In this document: positions 17,354 through 25,987 of the stretch, piece after piece
How the letters are laid out: every line of letters begins with the position of its first letter
How positions within the stretch are numbered: position 1 is the stretch's first letter
NCBI GenBank assembly: GCA_964293305.1
Contig: CAXYYO010000010.1
Span: 1-64,000, forward strand
DNA from: CALAGJ01 sp964293305
GTDB taxonomy: Bacteria > Bacteroidota > Bacteroidia > Chitinophagales > Chitinophagaceae
DNA length: 64,000 bases
Reading direction: 5' to 3'
Program-made: the position numbers and the translations under genes
The notes under the pieces: model-generated
What the model saw: the letters and a program-made list of their open reading frames with translations, nothing else
The model's database searches: none
What the model was told of the DNA's origin: nothing

Positions 17354-17538
17354 ATGCCAGGTGGTAAGATTAGAAATGCAAAAGAGAAAGAGGTTATAGC
17401 AAAGAACAATTGGAGGAAAAAATGAATACACACCTTTCTACCATTTCAAAAATTGAAAATGGTAAATTTGGAATTACAGTTGATTACCATGTTCGGTTTT
17501 CAATTTTTTTGGACTATGAATTTAAGGTAGTAGAATGA
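17354..17538 (+). pseudogene. Frameshifted XRE-type helix-turn-helix gene
   Basis: Reading from the ATG at 17354 gives MPGGKIRNAKEK. A one-base shift near 17387-17389 then gives RGYSKEQLEEKM...STISKIENGKFG...FSIFLDYEFKVVE and a stop at 17536. The joined peptide matches the XRE/HipB-like fold used by antitoxins and small regulators (the KIR-x-AKEKRGYS-x-EQL and STISKIENGK segments are diagnostic). The frameshift and the decayed surroundings suggest a dead gene, perhaps the last piece of a toxin-antitoxin or mobile module. A sequencing error at the shift cannot be excluded. Confidence 0.65.
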
Positions 17539-17705
17539 TGAATTACAAGAATAATAATCAAAAATAGAATTAGATAATGAGCTATTACTTGAACTTACAA
17601 CTAAGTAGTTAAAGATTTTTTTAGAAACGACCTCCTGTCAGGGTAACAAAACAAGGCGTTGGGGGTTCTACTTATAATTATTATCAAATACCTAATAACT
17701 TTTTT

Positions 17706-18140
17706 ATGTATACAAAAAATCAAGATGCTATTATCATTCCATTTGAAGAATATACAATACATTATTACAGTCAAAGCAGCAACCTATGGGAAGCAGCCTA
17801 TATTAACTGCTTTGAAAAAACAGAAAACGAAATTGCTGGTCGTCAAGCCGGAGTGCTTGTTTTTACATATCCCCAGCATACCCATTTACCGGGTCAGGAA
17901 AATGTGAACCAAAATTTCACAGATATGCCAGTTACTCAAATAAATCGTATAGAACAAAGAGAAGGAAAAAACTTCTTTGTGCTTTACTATGATATAAAAA
18001 GATTTAATGATGTAATATCAATATTACGCTATTGCAAAAATTTACCTGAAAGTATGGCTGTATCTGCAGATAGCATCAAGCATATATGGGCTTTGTGCAA
18101 TATACATCGGGTAGAAAATGGAGCCCAATACAAAGAATAA
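17706..18140 (+). CDS. Hypothetical protein, 144 residues
   Basis: The family is not recognised. The product is soluble, aromatic-rich and mildly acidic, with no signal peptide or membrane helix. The segment FFVLYYDIKRFNDVISILRYCK looks like a compact alpha/beta fold; its core is YYDIKRFNDV. The frame stays open without a start codon for 81 nt upstream (RPPVRVTKQGVGGST...), so the present ATG may be a shortened version of a longer ancestor. A strong terminator follows 14 nt after the stop, which supports a real transcript. It lies at the end of the decayed region. Confidence 0.6.
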   Translation: MYTKNQDAIIIPFEEYTIHYYSQSSNLWEAAYINCFEKTENEIAGRQAGVLVFTYPQHTHLPGQENVNQNFTDMPVTQINRIEQREGKNFFVLYYDIKRFNDVISILRYCKNLPESMAVSADSIKHIWALCNIHRVENGAQYKE

Positions 18141-18154
18141 AATCAATATGGGTT

Positions 18155-18190
18155 AAAATCAGAGTCATAACTATGACTCTGATTTTTTAT
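18155..18190 (+). terminator. Strong rho-independent terminator
   Basis: AAAATCAGAGTCATA (18155-18169) is perfectly complementary to TATGACTCTGATTTT (18172-18186), with more Ts following. It is one of the longest perfect stems in the window, ends the hypothetical gene, and is symmetric enough to work from either strand. Confidence 0.9.
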
Positions 18191-18396
18191 ATCAATAAGG
18201 CGAATGTTTGAGTTAATACAAATGTATTGAACATAAATGATATGCTTTGCAATCATGATGATTGAAAGATTGTATTTGTTATGGAATTGATTGTTGATCA
18301 TGATGTATTAAAATGAAACCGTTGGTCTCTTGTTTATAATGGTAGGTTAATTATAAGTAGTGTATTTTTTTATAATCTTCATTAAAATTTTAAAAA

Positions 18397-20664
18397 ATGA
18401 AAAGAGGAATTTTTACAATCGCAGTTATTATTGCAGCAGCATCAGAATTGCATGCTCAAAACTGGCTTACAACTGGCAATGCCGGTACCACATCTGCAAA
18501 TTTTATTGGTACTACGGATGCACAGGCGTTTCGGTTTAAAACCAATAATCAAATTTCAGGTATTATTGATTTTTCTTCATCATCTGCCAATACATCTTTA
18601 GGCTTTCAATCCTTGAGATTAAATATTGGAAATAACAATTCAGCATTTGGCTATCGTAGCATGTGGAGTAATACAACGGGTAGGGTGAATACTTCAATGG
18701 GGGCATACTCTCTATACAACAATACATCCGGTTATAGTAATACTGCTATTGGTATAGCCGCTATCTTTAAAAATTCCTTATTGAATAATTTAGTTGCAGT
18801 TGGGGATTCTGCACTATATAATAACAATACTGGCACTGGTCAAAACACAGCTATAGGATCAAAATCACTATATGCCAATACTAGTGGATATGCCAATACG
18901 GCCATAGGATATCAGTCTATGTATAGCACAACGATTGGGCAAAATAATACTGCATCGGGCACACTATCTTTAAATAAAAATGTATTTGGTAGTAACAATA
19001 CGGCTAATGGTTTTAAAGCATTGCTAAATAATGGTGCAAGCTACAATACGGCTATTGGATATTATGCCATGTTGTATAATTCTACAGGCCAATATAATAC
19101 GGCTACAGGTAGCAATTCACTTCAATCAAATACAAGTGGATATAGCAATACTGCAAATGGTGATTATGCGCTTAACAGTAATTCAACTGGCAATGATAAT
19201 ACTGCTATGGGTGCAGGTAGCTTAAGTAGAAATACAACAGGAGGATACAACACAGCATTAGGTAAATCTGTAGCTGCCAATAATACAACGGGTGCCTATA
19301 ACATGGCTGCAGGATATTATGCCCTTTATAATAATACTACAGGGTTGTCAAATGTAGCTTTAGGTAAGTATGCAATGTACAGAAATACCATAGTTGGTAA
19401 TACGGTGGCCATTGGAGATTCTGCATTATATAGTAACGGCATCGGAGCTACATCTACACTACATTCTATAAATAATACTGCAATTGGCTCAAAATCTCAA
19501 GCCAAAAACACTATAGGATATAGAAACACTTCTCTTGGTTTTGAATCCTTAATATCAAATACTACCGGGGGATATAATATTGGTATTGGACATAGATCCT
19601 TAAGCGCAAATACAACACAATTTTACAACACGGCCATAGGTGCCAATGCAATGGAAGTAAATACTGGTGGTGGTAATAATACAGCTGTAGGTGGTGTATC
19701 TTTATATACAAATTCCGGTGATTTAAATACAGCAATAGGTTTTGTATCCATGTACAGCAACAGTGGAAGTAACAATACAGCAGTTGGTTCTTATGCCTTA
19801 TATTCGAGTAGTTCTTGCTCTTCTATAACGGCAATTGGTGCTGATGCCGGAGTTACAGTAAGTGGTATTTCCAACTCAACTGCTTTAGGTAGATCCGCAA
19901 CTGTAGATGCAAGCAATAAAGTACGCCTTGGTAATGCATCTGTTACCAGCATAGGTGGCCAGGTAGGATGGACTAATTTTTCTGATATAAGGGTTAAAAA
20001 GAATATCAAAGAAAATGTACCTGGTCTTCGCTTTATCAACCTACTAAAACCCATTACATATAATTTTGACCTTGCCAAAGAATATGCACTACAAGGTAAA
20101 AAAGACAGCAGTAACTATGCCGAAAAAATGGACATAGAAATAATAAATTTCACAGGTTTTGCTGCGCAAGATGTGGATGCTGCCGCAAAAAAAATTGGAT
20201 ATGATTTTAGCGGTGTAGATAAAACGGGAAAGATAATGGGCTTGCGCTACAGTGAATTTGTGGTACCACTTGTGAAAGCAGTGCAAGAGCTTAGTGCAGA
20301 AAATGAAGCATTAAAATCAAGACTGGATAAAATAGAAGCCATGTTATTATCCACACAGCAAAATTCATCATCTACAAACAATCAAAATGTTACATTAAAT
20401 GCTTCTAATTCATTAGAACAAAACATTCCTAATCCATTTAGAGGCTCCACAACCATAAATTGTGTATTGCCCGTAAACAATGGAAATGCGTACATCAACT
20501 TCTATAATCAAAATGGTGCTTTGTTAAAATCAATAAAAGTAACAGGGCAAGGAAAAAACAGTATTTCACTCACAGCAAATGAGCTTGCCGCTGGCACTTA
20601 TAAATATGCTTTGGTAGTGGATGGAAAAATCGTTGATTCAAAACAAATGATATTACAGCGATAG
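18397..20664 (+). CDS. YadA-head-like repeat protein with S74 chaperone domain and T9SS type A sorting domain
   Basis: A signal peptide (cleavage near LHAQN) leads into a long repeat region (about residues 45-510). Units of the type NTAIGxxxLxxNTTGxxN resemble trimeric-autotransporter head repeats and phage fibre repeats. The peptidase S74 (endosialidase intramolecular chaperone) domain begins at Ser529-Asp530 in NFSDIRVKKNIKE and is followed by a coiled coil (VQELSAENEALKSRLDKIEAML). The last 80 residues (IPNPFRGSTTINC...ELAAGTYKYALVVDGK...SKQMILQR) form a T9SS type A sorting domain. It is probably a trimeric surface fibre. Having the export signal behind a self-cleaving chaperone is odd. 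Confidence 0.9.
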   Translation: MKRGIFTIAVIIAAASELHAQNWLTTGNAGTTSANFIGTTDAQAFRFKTNNQISGIIDFSSSSANTSLGFQSLRLNIGNNNSAFGYRSMWSNTTGRVNTSMGAYSLYNNTSGYSNTAIGIAAIFKNSLLNNLVAVGDSALYNNNTGTGQNTAIGSKSLYANTSGYANTAIGYQSMYSTTIGQNNTASGTLSLNKNVFGSNNTANGFKALLNNGASYNTAIGYYAMLYNSTGQYNTATGSNSLQSNTSGYSNTANGDYALNSNSTGNDNTAMGAGSLSRNTTGGYNTALGKSVAANNTTGAYNMAAGYYALYNNTTGLSNVALGKYAMYRNTIVGNTVAIGDSALYSNGIGATSTLHSINNTAIGSKSQAKNTIGYRNTSLGFESLISNTTGGYNIGIGHRSLSANTTQFYNTAIGANAMEVNTGGGNNTAVGGVSLYTNSGDLNTAIGFVSMYSNSGSNNTAVGSYALYSSSSCSSITAIGADAGVTVSGISNSTALGRSATVDASNKVRLGNASVTSIGGQVGWTNFSDIRVKKNIKENVPGLRFINLLKPITYNFDLAKEYALQGKKDSSNYAEKMDIEIINFTGFAAQDVDAAAKKIGYDFSGVDKTGKIMGLRYSEFVVPLVKAVQELSAENEALKSRLDKIEAMLLSTQQNSSSTNNQNVTLNASNSLEQNIPNPFRGSTTINCVLPVNNGNAYINFYNQNGALLKSIKVTGQGKNSISLTANELAAGTYKYALVVDGKIVDSKQMILQR

Positions 20665-20698
20665 ATAAGGAAAGAATTTTTCTATGTCAAGAATTTTG

Positions 20699-20732
20699 AG
20701 CAATGAGGGCTATAATCTTCATTGCTTTTTTT
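20699..20732 (+). terminator. Terminator after fibre gene
   Basis: AGCAATGA (20699-20706) pairs with TCATTGCT (20719-20726) around a 12-nt loop and runs into seven Ts. It sits between convergent genes. Confidence 0.75.
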
Positions 20733-20797
20733 ATGAAAAACCAAGATATGAGCCTATGAAAATTTTTGAGATATGCTGATTAGAATGAATTATAAAT

Positions 20798-21274
20798 TTA
20801 ACTAGTTACCAAATCCGTATTTATAAATAAGGCTTCTTTTAGCTTTTCAATAGAGTTTTGCTCCCCACCACACAAGTCTGCCAACGTTACTTTATTTAAT
20901 ACTTGATCAATAGTAAATTGTATCATTTTCCAAAGAGAACGGGCAGAGCAATCTACTGAATTTGTACACAATTTTACAGTACCAATATGTGCCTCACAAA
21001 AATCCTGTTCATATAATGCACCACCTAAAGTTTTGAGCACTTCGTTTATATTTATTGATTCTGCTTGTCTTGCTAATACATATCCCCCTTTTTGACCAGG
21101 GGTACTATTAATAAATCCACTGATGCGCAAAACCCTTGTAATTTTTGCCACATAAGGTTGGCCAAGCCCCTCAGTTTCGCTCAATTGTGGTATGCTCAGG
21201 CCATCTGCATCTACACAACGTGCTATGCGAATGAGGATGCGCAATCCATACTCTTCTTGTGCGGTGATCTTCAT
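20798..21274 (-). CDS. Rrf2-family iron-sulfur transcription regulator, last gene of suf operon
   Basis: This 158-residue Rrf2-type protein has an N-terminal winged helix (MKITAQEEYGLRILIRIA... with the wing TPGQKGGYVLAR). Three cysteines, Cys93, Cys103 and Cys109 (C-x9-C-x5-C), are at the position where IscR, NsrR and relatives bind a [2Fe-2S] cluster. Its place 5 nt after the bacilliredoxin gene, at the end of the sufB-led operon, makes it the likely sensor of Fe-S status that controls the operon. Rrf2 genes are more often first in such clusters. A palindrome at the sufB promoter is a candidate target. Confidence 0.93.
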   Translation of the reverse strand: MKITAQEEYGLRILIRIARCVDADGLSIPQLSETEGLGQPYVAKITRVLRISGFINSTPGQKGGYVLARQAESININEVLKTLGGALYEQDFCEAHIGTVKLCTNSVDCSARSLWKMIQFTIDQVLNKVTLADLCGGEQNSIEKLKEALFINTDLVTS

Positions 21275-21279
21275 ATTGA

Positions 21280-21840
21280 TTACTGATTTGAATTTGTACT
21301 GGTTTCAAAAGGATCTACCTGATAACTGTCTATAAAAATTTGCCTCAAATTAGCTATTTGTGCATCATTATTTGTCTTTGTGCATTGTACATTATACACT
21401 TGTATTAATTCATCTGCAAGATCTCCTGCATTACTTCCTTCAATTTGATAACGATGAATTATATGTAATAGTTTTCCATTTTTAAACAAATAAATATTGG
21501 GAGAAGATGGCGTAATGCCCGATAGAAAATTTGCTCTTAGATGCACTACAACCTCTTTTTCCATGCCTGCAAAAACGGTATATGTTTCATCAGGAACCAG
21601 TCCATTAAACAAAGACAATATTGCCGCAGGCCTTGATACTCTTGCACTGCAACCGCACACAGAATTTAAAACCAGTAATACTAATTTATCATCCTGCCTA
21701 TTTATAGCCTGTTCAAATTCTTCTATGGTGTAAATGGGTAGAAACCCTGCATCAGTAAGTTCTTTACGATATGGTGCTACCACGGCCTCCGGATAGGAAG
21801 GGCCATTATTTCCTATTAAACTGTCTAAACTTATTTTCAT
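21280..21840 (-). CDS. BrxA/BrxB-family bacilliredoxin
   Basis: The CGC motif in NSVCGCSARVSRPA and the thioredoxin-like surroundings identify the YphP/YqiW (bacilliredoxin, DUF1094) family. In Firmicutes these proteins remove bacillithiol from oxidised protein thiols. The protein has 186 residues, longer than the Bacillus forms (about 145), with a C-terminal extension of about 40 residues containing one Cys (VYNVQCTKTNNDAQ). Its place between DUF59 and the Rrf2 gene suggests thiol protection or repair of the Fe-S assembly proteins. The spacing to its neighbours is 35 and 5 nt. Confidence 0.92.
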   Translation of the reverse strand: MKISLDSLIGNNGPSYPEAVVAPYRKELTDAGFLPIYTIEEFEQAINRQDDKLVLLVLNSVCGCSARVSRPAAILSLFNGLVPDETYTVFAGMEKEVVVHLRANFLSGITPSSPNIYLFKNGKLLHIIHRYQIEGSNAGDLADELIQVYNVQCTKTNNDAQIANLRQIFIDSYQVDPFETSTNSNQ

Positions 21841-21875
21841 GGTATGAATACTTTTATTTGTGATACAAAATATTA

Positions 21876-22190
21876 TTACATAAATCCCAATTCTAATGAT
21901 GCTTCTTCACTCATCATAGACTTATTCCAAGCAGGGGTCCAGGTTACACTTACATGCACATCATGCACACCCTCCACTTCTTTTACCTTTTGATCTACTT
22001 CCACAGGTAGTGACTGCGCAGCAGGACAACCCGGTGCCGTTAATGTCATTGTAATCTGTACATTATTGATGGGCAGTATATCAATGGAATAAATTAAACC
22101 AAGGTCGTAAATATTTACGGGTAATTCAGGATCAAAAATGGTCTTGATTTTTTCAATCACTCGCTCCTTTATTGTCACTTCATTCATCAT
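21876..22190 (-). CDS. DUF59/MIP18-family iron-sulfur assembly factor (SufT-like)
   Basis: This 104-residue MIP18-type protein has the conserved TIFDPELPVNIYDLGLIY, the invariant Cys in LTAPGCPAA and a C-terminal WTPAWNKSMMSEEASLELGFM tail, whose final part ends the domain. DUF59 proteins help mature Fe-S enzymes. The start overlaps the sufE stop by four bases (ATGA), so translation is probably coupled. A second ATG directly follows the first. Confidence 0.93.
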   Translation of the reverse strand: MMNEVTIKERVIEKIKTIFDPELPVNIYDLGLIYSIDILPINNVQITMTLTAPGCPAAQSLPVEVDQKVKEVEGVHDVHVSVTWTPAWNKSMMSEEASLELGFM

Positions 22191-22615
22191 TGTGTTTGCT
22201 CCTTTAACTGATATGCAAGTGCATAATGTTTCATTTGTTTTACCATGCTCAGCAAGCCATTGCTTCTTGTTTGTGCCAAATGACTTGTAAGGCCAATACG
22301 ATTTATAAAATCTAATTTCGAATCAATGATTTCAGCAGGTGTTTTTCCTGATAAAACCCGAATCAAGAGGCTGATTAAACCCTTTACTATTATTGCATCA
22401 CTATCTGCTCTATATATAATATTATCCCCTATTTTTTCTCCTACTAACCATACGGAGCTTTGGCATCCTTTAATTTTATGATCATCATCTTTATGATCAG
22501 CTTCCAATGGCAGCAGTTTCTTGCCCATATCTATGATGTACTCATATTTATCCTCCCAATTTTCAAAGAGCTCAAACTCTTCCACAATTTCATTTTCTAT
22601 TTCTGCCGTAGTCAA
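22187..22615 (-). CDS. sufE: Cysteine desulfuration protein SufE
   Basis: SufE accepts persulfide sulfur from SufS and passes it to the SufBCD scaffold. The active-site Cys lies in KIKGCQSSVWL, and the C-terminal GLTSHLAQTRSNGLLSMV segment is typical. The 142-residue length is normal. It starts 10 nt after sufS and overlaps the DUF59 gene by four bases. Confidence 0.95.
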   Translation of the reverse strand: MTTAEIENEIVEEFELFENWEDKYEYIIDMGKKLLPLEADHKDDDHKIKGCQSSVWLVGEKIGDNIIYRADSDAIIVKGLISLLIRVLSGKTPAEIIDSKLDFINRIGLTSHLAQTRSNGLLSMVKQMKHYALAYQLKEQTQ

Positions 22616-22625
22616 TGTTCTCGAT

Positions 22626-23867
22626 TTATTTTAATAGTTTAATTGCTTTTTGCAGCCCGGATACTAATGCATCTATTTCTTCTTTTGAAGTATATGCTGC
22701 AAAAGATGCACGTACTGTACCCGGAATGCCAAAACGATGCATCAAAGGCTGGGCACAATGATGGCCCGTTCTTACAGCTATGCCATAGTTATCTAAAAGT
22801 ATTCCAATATCCTGCGGATGAATGCCATCTATAAGAAATGATACTACACCGGCTTTTTCTTTTGCTGTACCAATAAACCTCATGCTATTGATTCCGCTGA
22901 GTTGCTCTTGGGCATAAGTAAGTAAACCATCTTCATGGATGGCAATTTGATCTCTTCCCGTTTCTGTTACAAAATCTAAGGCTGCTTTAAATGCTACAGT
23001 GTCGCCAATATTTGGAGTACCTGCTTCAAATTTGTAGGGAAGCTCATTGTAAGTTGTTTTTTCAAAACTTACTTCTTTTATCATTTCTCCACCGCCCATA
23101 TATGGTGGCATATTTTCGAGTAATTCTTTTTTTCCATAGAGCACACCCACTCCTGTAGGGCCATAAACCTTATGACCACTAAATACAAAAAAATCGCAAT
23201 CCATATCCTGTACATCAATCGTGGTATGTAAGCTGCTCTGTGCTCCATCTACTAATACCTTAATATCGTGTTGATGTGCTGTTGCAATTATTTCTTTTAC
23301 AGGATTGATAGTACCTAATGCATTGCTGATATGTACAATAGAAATAAGTTTTGTTTTATCCGATATCAGCTTTTCAAAATCTTCCCAAATAAGCTCACCG
23401 GCATCATTTACGGGTATTACTTTGAGCAAAGCGCCCTTTTCTTCACAAAGCATTTGCCAGGGAACAATATTGCTATGGTGCTCCATGGCCGAAATGATGA
23501 TTTCATCACCTGCCTTTATATTTTTTCGACCCCAGGTGGCAGCCACTAAATTTATACCTTCAGTAACTCCACTGGTAAAAACAATTTCTTCCCTATGTGC
23601 GGCATTTATAAAATGCTGAGCTGTATCTCTTGTAGCTTCATAAGCTGCTGTAGCTTCTTCCGCCAATGTATGAATACCTCTATGAATATTGGCATTGAAA
23701 CTTTCGTAATAGTTGGTGAGGGCTGCTATTACAGTATCTGGTTTTTGTGAAGTGGCAGCATTGTCTAAATAAACCAAATTACGCCCATTTTTAACCTTAC
23801 GCTGAAGCACAGGAAACCGCTGCCGCACAGCATTCACATCTATACCTGTAATCATTTCTACATTCAT
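22626..23867 (-). CDS. sufS: Cysteine desulfurase SufS
   Basis: SufS is a pyridoxal-phosphate enzyme that takes sulfur from cysteine for Fe-S cluster building. The cofactor-binding Lys is in FSGHKVYGPTG, the ISAMEHHSN segment stacks on the cofactor, and the active-site Cys is in RTGHHCAQP, the group II (SufS) form. The 413-residue length is normal. Its ATG immediately follows the sufD stop, with no gap. Confidence 0.97.
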   Translation of the reverse strand: MNVEMITGIDVNAVRQRFPVLQRKVKNGRNLVYLDNAATSQKPDTVIAALTNYYESFNANIHRGIHTLAEEATAAYEATRDTAQHFINAAHREEIVFTSGVTEGINLVAATWGRKNIKAGDEIIISAMEHHSNIVPWQMLCEEKGALLKVIPVNDAGELIWEDFEKLISDKTKLISIVHISNALGTINPVKEIIATAHQHDIKVLVDGAQSSLHTTIDVQDMDCDFFVFSGHKVYGPTGVGVLYGKKELLENMPPYMGGGEMIKEVSFEKTTYNELPYKFEAGTPNIGDTVAFKAALDFVTETGRDQIAIHEDGLLTYAQEQLSGINSMRFIGTAKEKAGVVSFLIDGIHPQDIGILLDNYGIAVRTGHHCAQPLMHRFGIPGTVRASFAAYTSKEEIDALVSGLQKAIKLLK

Positions 23868-25166
23868 TTATTCACCAAATTCTAAGCGTTCATTAATTAA
23901 ATTTTCTATATATAGTTTTAACTCTTTGGGTTTTACCTGTTCTACGATTTCTTCTGCAAAAGCATGTAGCAATAATGCCTTCGCTTTTTTATCACCAATG
24001 CCTCTTGCTTTCAGGTAAAACATGGCTTCATCATCTAAACGACCAATGGTGCAACCATGAGAACATTTTACATCATCCGCAAAAATTTCAAGCTGTGGTT
24101 TTGTATTGACCTGTGCTGCATTTGAGAGTAAAATATTTTTATTACTCTGGTAAGCATTTGTTTTTTGAGCCACCTGTCTTACAAAGATTTTTCCATTGAA
24201 TATGCCATTACTTTTTCCATCCATTATTCCTTTGTAAAACTCATTGCTAAAACAATCAGGTGCCATATTATCTACAATTGTATGATTGTCTGCATGTGTT
24301 TGCCCATCTAATAAATACAAGCCATACATGTGTCCTTCATTGTGTGCAGCTTCTAATATTAAGTTCAAATTGTTTCTTACAGTACCACCACTCACTGTAA
24401 TGGTAACGCAATGTGTAAAACATTTGCCTACCTGTTGTACATGTGTGGTGCCCACCTGGTGGCAGTGTTCTGCTTCATCTTGTAGTTTATAATATTCCAT
24501 TCTGGCTTGTTCATAAACCGCTATTTCTGTTACCTGGTTTGTAAAACATTCCTGCTTCCCTTCGTTGTTATATACTTCTACCAATTGTACTTGTGCATTT
24601 TCTTCTACTATCACTAAAATGCGTGGTTGTACAAATAGCTGGTTGGCTATAGAGCGTGTAATATGATGTATATAAATAGGCTCATCCATCACCGTATTTT
24701 TGGGTATGCGCAGAAACAATCCATTGCCTGTAAAGGCAGTATTCAACGCTTGCATACCATCTTTAATATACTGGCTGCTGTGGCCTGCGTGTTTACTAAT
24801 ATAGTCAGGATATTTATCTGCCGCCTGCTGCAGATTAGAAACTTCCACAAGTGGATTTAGTACACTCAGTTCCTCATAAAAAACCCCATCCACGAAGACC
24901 AACTGCAACGCAGTTTGAGTAAAAGGCAATGCCGGTATATTTTCAATACCTGCCACCTTAATGGGAGTTGCAAAGTTGAACGATGCGTTGGCATTATTTA
25001 CAATACCATTGATGCGAGTATATTTCCATTCTTCATTTTTTGAAGTAGGAATACCCTGCCGCTGAAATGACTCATAAGCCTTCTGCCGGATGGGGAAGTG
25101 CGTATCTGCCGAATGTTTATGCTGCAGGGCATTAAATGCATCTTGTATTATTTGATTGAATTCCAT
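23868..25166 (-). CDS. sufD: Fe-S cluster assembly protein SufD
   Basis: SufD forms the scaffold complex with SufB and SufC. The 432-residue protein has the N-terminal helical part with NEEWKYTRI, the right-handed beta-helix core and the C-terminal signature KCSHGCTIGRLDDEAMFYLKARG, of which CSHGCTIG is diagnostic. It lies between sufC (23 nt upstream) and sufS (no gap). Confidence 0.96.
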   Translation of the reverse strand: MEFNQIIQDAFNALQHKHSADTHFPIRQKAYESFQRQGIPTSKNEEWKYTRINGIVNNANASFNFATPIKVAGIENIPALPFTQTALQLVFVDGVFYEELSVLNPLVEVSNLQQAADKYPDYISKHAGHSSQYIKDGMQALNTAFTGNGLFLRIPKNTVMDEPIYIHHITRSIANQLFVQPRILVIVEENAQVQLVEVYNNEGKQECFTNQVTEIAVYEQARMEYYKLQDEAEHCHQVGTTHVQQVGKCFTHCVTITVSGGTVRNNLNLILEAAHNEGHMYGLYLLDGQTHADNHTIVDNMAPDCFSNEFYKGIMDGKSNGIFNGKIFVRQVAQKTNAYQSNKNILLSNAAQVNTKPQLEIFADDVKCSHGCTIGRLDDEAMFYLKARGIGDKKAKALLLHAFAEEIVEQVKPKELKLYIENLINERLEFGE

Positions 25167-25189
25167 TATTTGTATTTGATCTAAATAGG

Positions 25190-25948
25190 TTATACCAATT
25201 CCCCCACATCTTGTTTAATAAAATCATAACCATTTGCTTCTAATTCCAATGCCAATTCTTTAGTTCCGGATTTTACAATACGTCCTTTGTACAATACATG
25301 TACAAAATCTGGTACGATATAATCCAACAAACGCTGGTAGTGCGTTACCACAAGTACTGCATTGTTTTCATTGCGCAGCGTATTAACACCATTGGCCACA
25401 ATCCGAAGTGCATCAATATCCAAACCACTGTCTGTTTCGTCTAAAATGGCAAGCGTAGGCTCCAGCATGGCCATCTGAAATATTTCATTGCGCTTTTTCT
25501 CGCCACCACTAAATCCTTCATTTAGGCTACGGCTTAATAAAGACTGATCAATATTTACTAATTTCATTTTTTCTTTCATTCGCTTCAGAAATGCAACCGC
25601 ATCTAATAATTCTTCCCCACGGTATTTCCGAATTTCATTTACAGCTGTTTTTATGAAATTGGTGGTAGATACTCCCGGAATTTCTACTGGATATTGAAAA
25701 GCAAGGAATAAGCCTTCACGTGCTCTATCTTCCGGAGAAAATGACAATAAATCCTTATTATTAAAACTTACTTCACCTGCGGTAACTTCATAATCTGAGC
25801 GGCCTGCCAGTACATTGGCCAGGGTACTTTTGCCACTGCCATTTGGGCCCATAATAGCATGTACTTCTCCCGGATTAATGGTTAAGTTAATCCCGTTTAA
25901 AATTTGTTTGTCTTCAATCTTTGCATGAAGGTTTTTGATTTGTAACAT
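25190..25948 (-). CDS. sufC: Fe-S cluster assembly ATPase SufC
   Basis: This ABC-type ATPase of the SufBCD scaffold has Walker A GPNGSGKST, the signature LNEGFSGGEKKRNEI, Walker B LAILDETDSGLD and an H-loop in VVTHYQRLLDYI. There are no membrane segments, as expected for SufC. It has 252 residues and lies 39 nt after sufB. Confidence 0.97.
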   Translation of the reverse strand: MLQIKNLHAKIEDKQILNGINLTINPGEVHAIMGPNGSGKSTLANVLAGRSDYEVTAGEVSFNNKDLLSFSPEDRAREGLFLAFQYPVEIPGVSTTNFIKTAVNEIRKYRGEELLDAVAFLKRMKEKMKLVNIDQSLLSRSLNEGFSGGEKKRNEIFQMAMLEPTLAILDETDSGLDIDALRIVANGVNTLRNENNAVLVVTHYQRLLDYIVPDFVHVLYKGRIVKSGTKELALELEANGYDFIKQDVGELV

Positions 25949-25987
25949 CCTGATGTATTAAATATGTTTAAATTTTTTATTATTTCA

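Noticed and set aside
17659..17907. 82-codon frame overlapping the hypothetical gene at 17706
   Set aside because: It is in another frame of a longer, more protein-like gene and has a hydrophobic, low-complexity start.
18397..20000. Short tandem DNA repeats inside the fibre gene, considered as a CRISPR-like array
   Set aside because: The repetition is at protein level (NTA-x-G units in one open frame), not exact DNA repeats with unique spacers.
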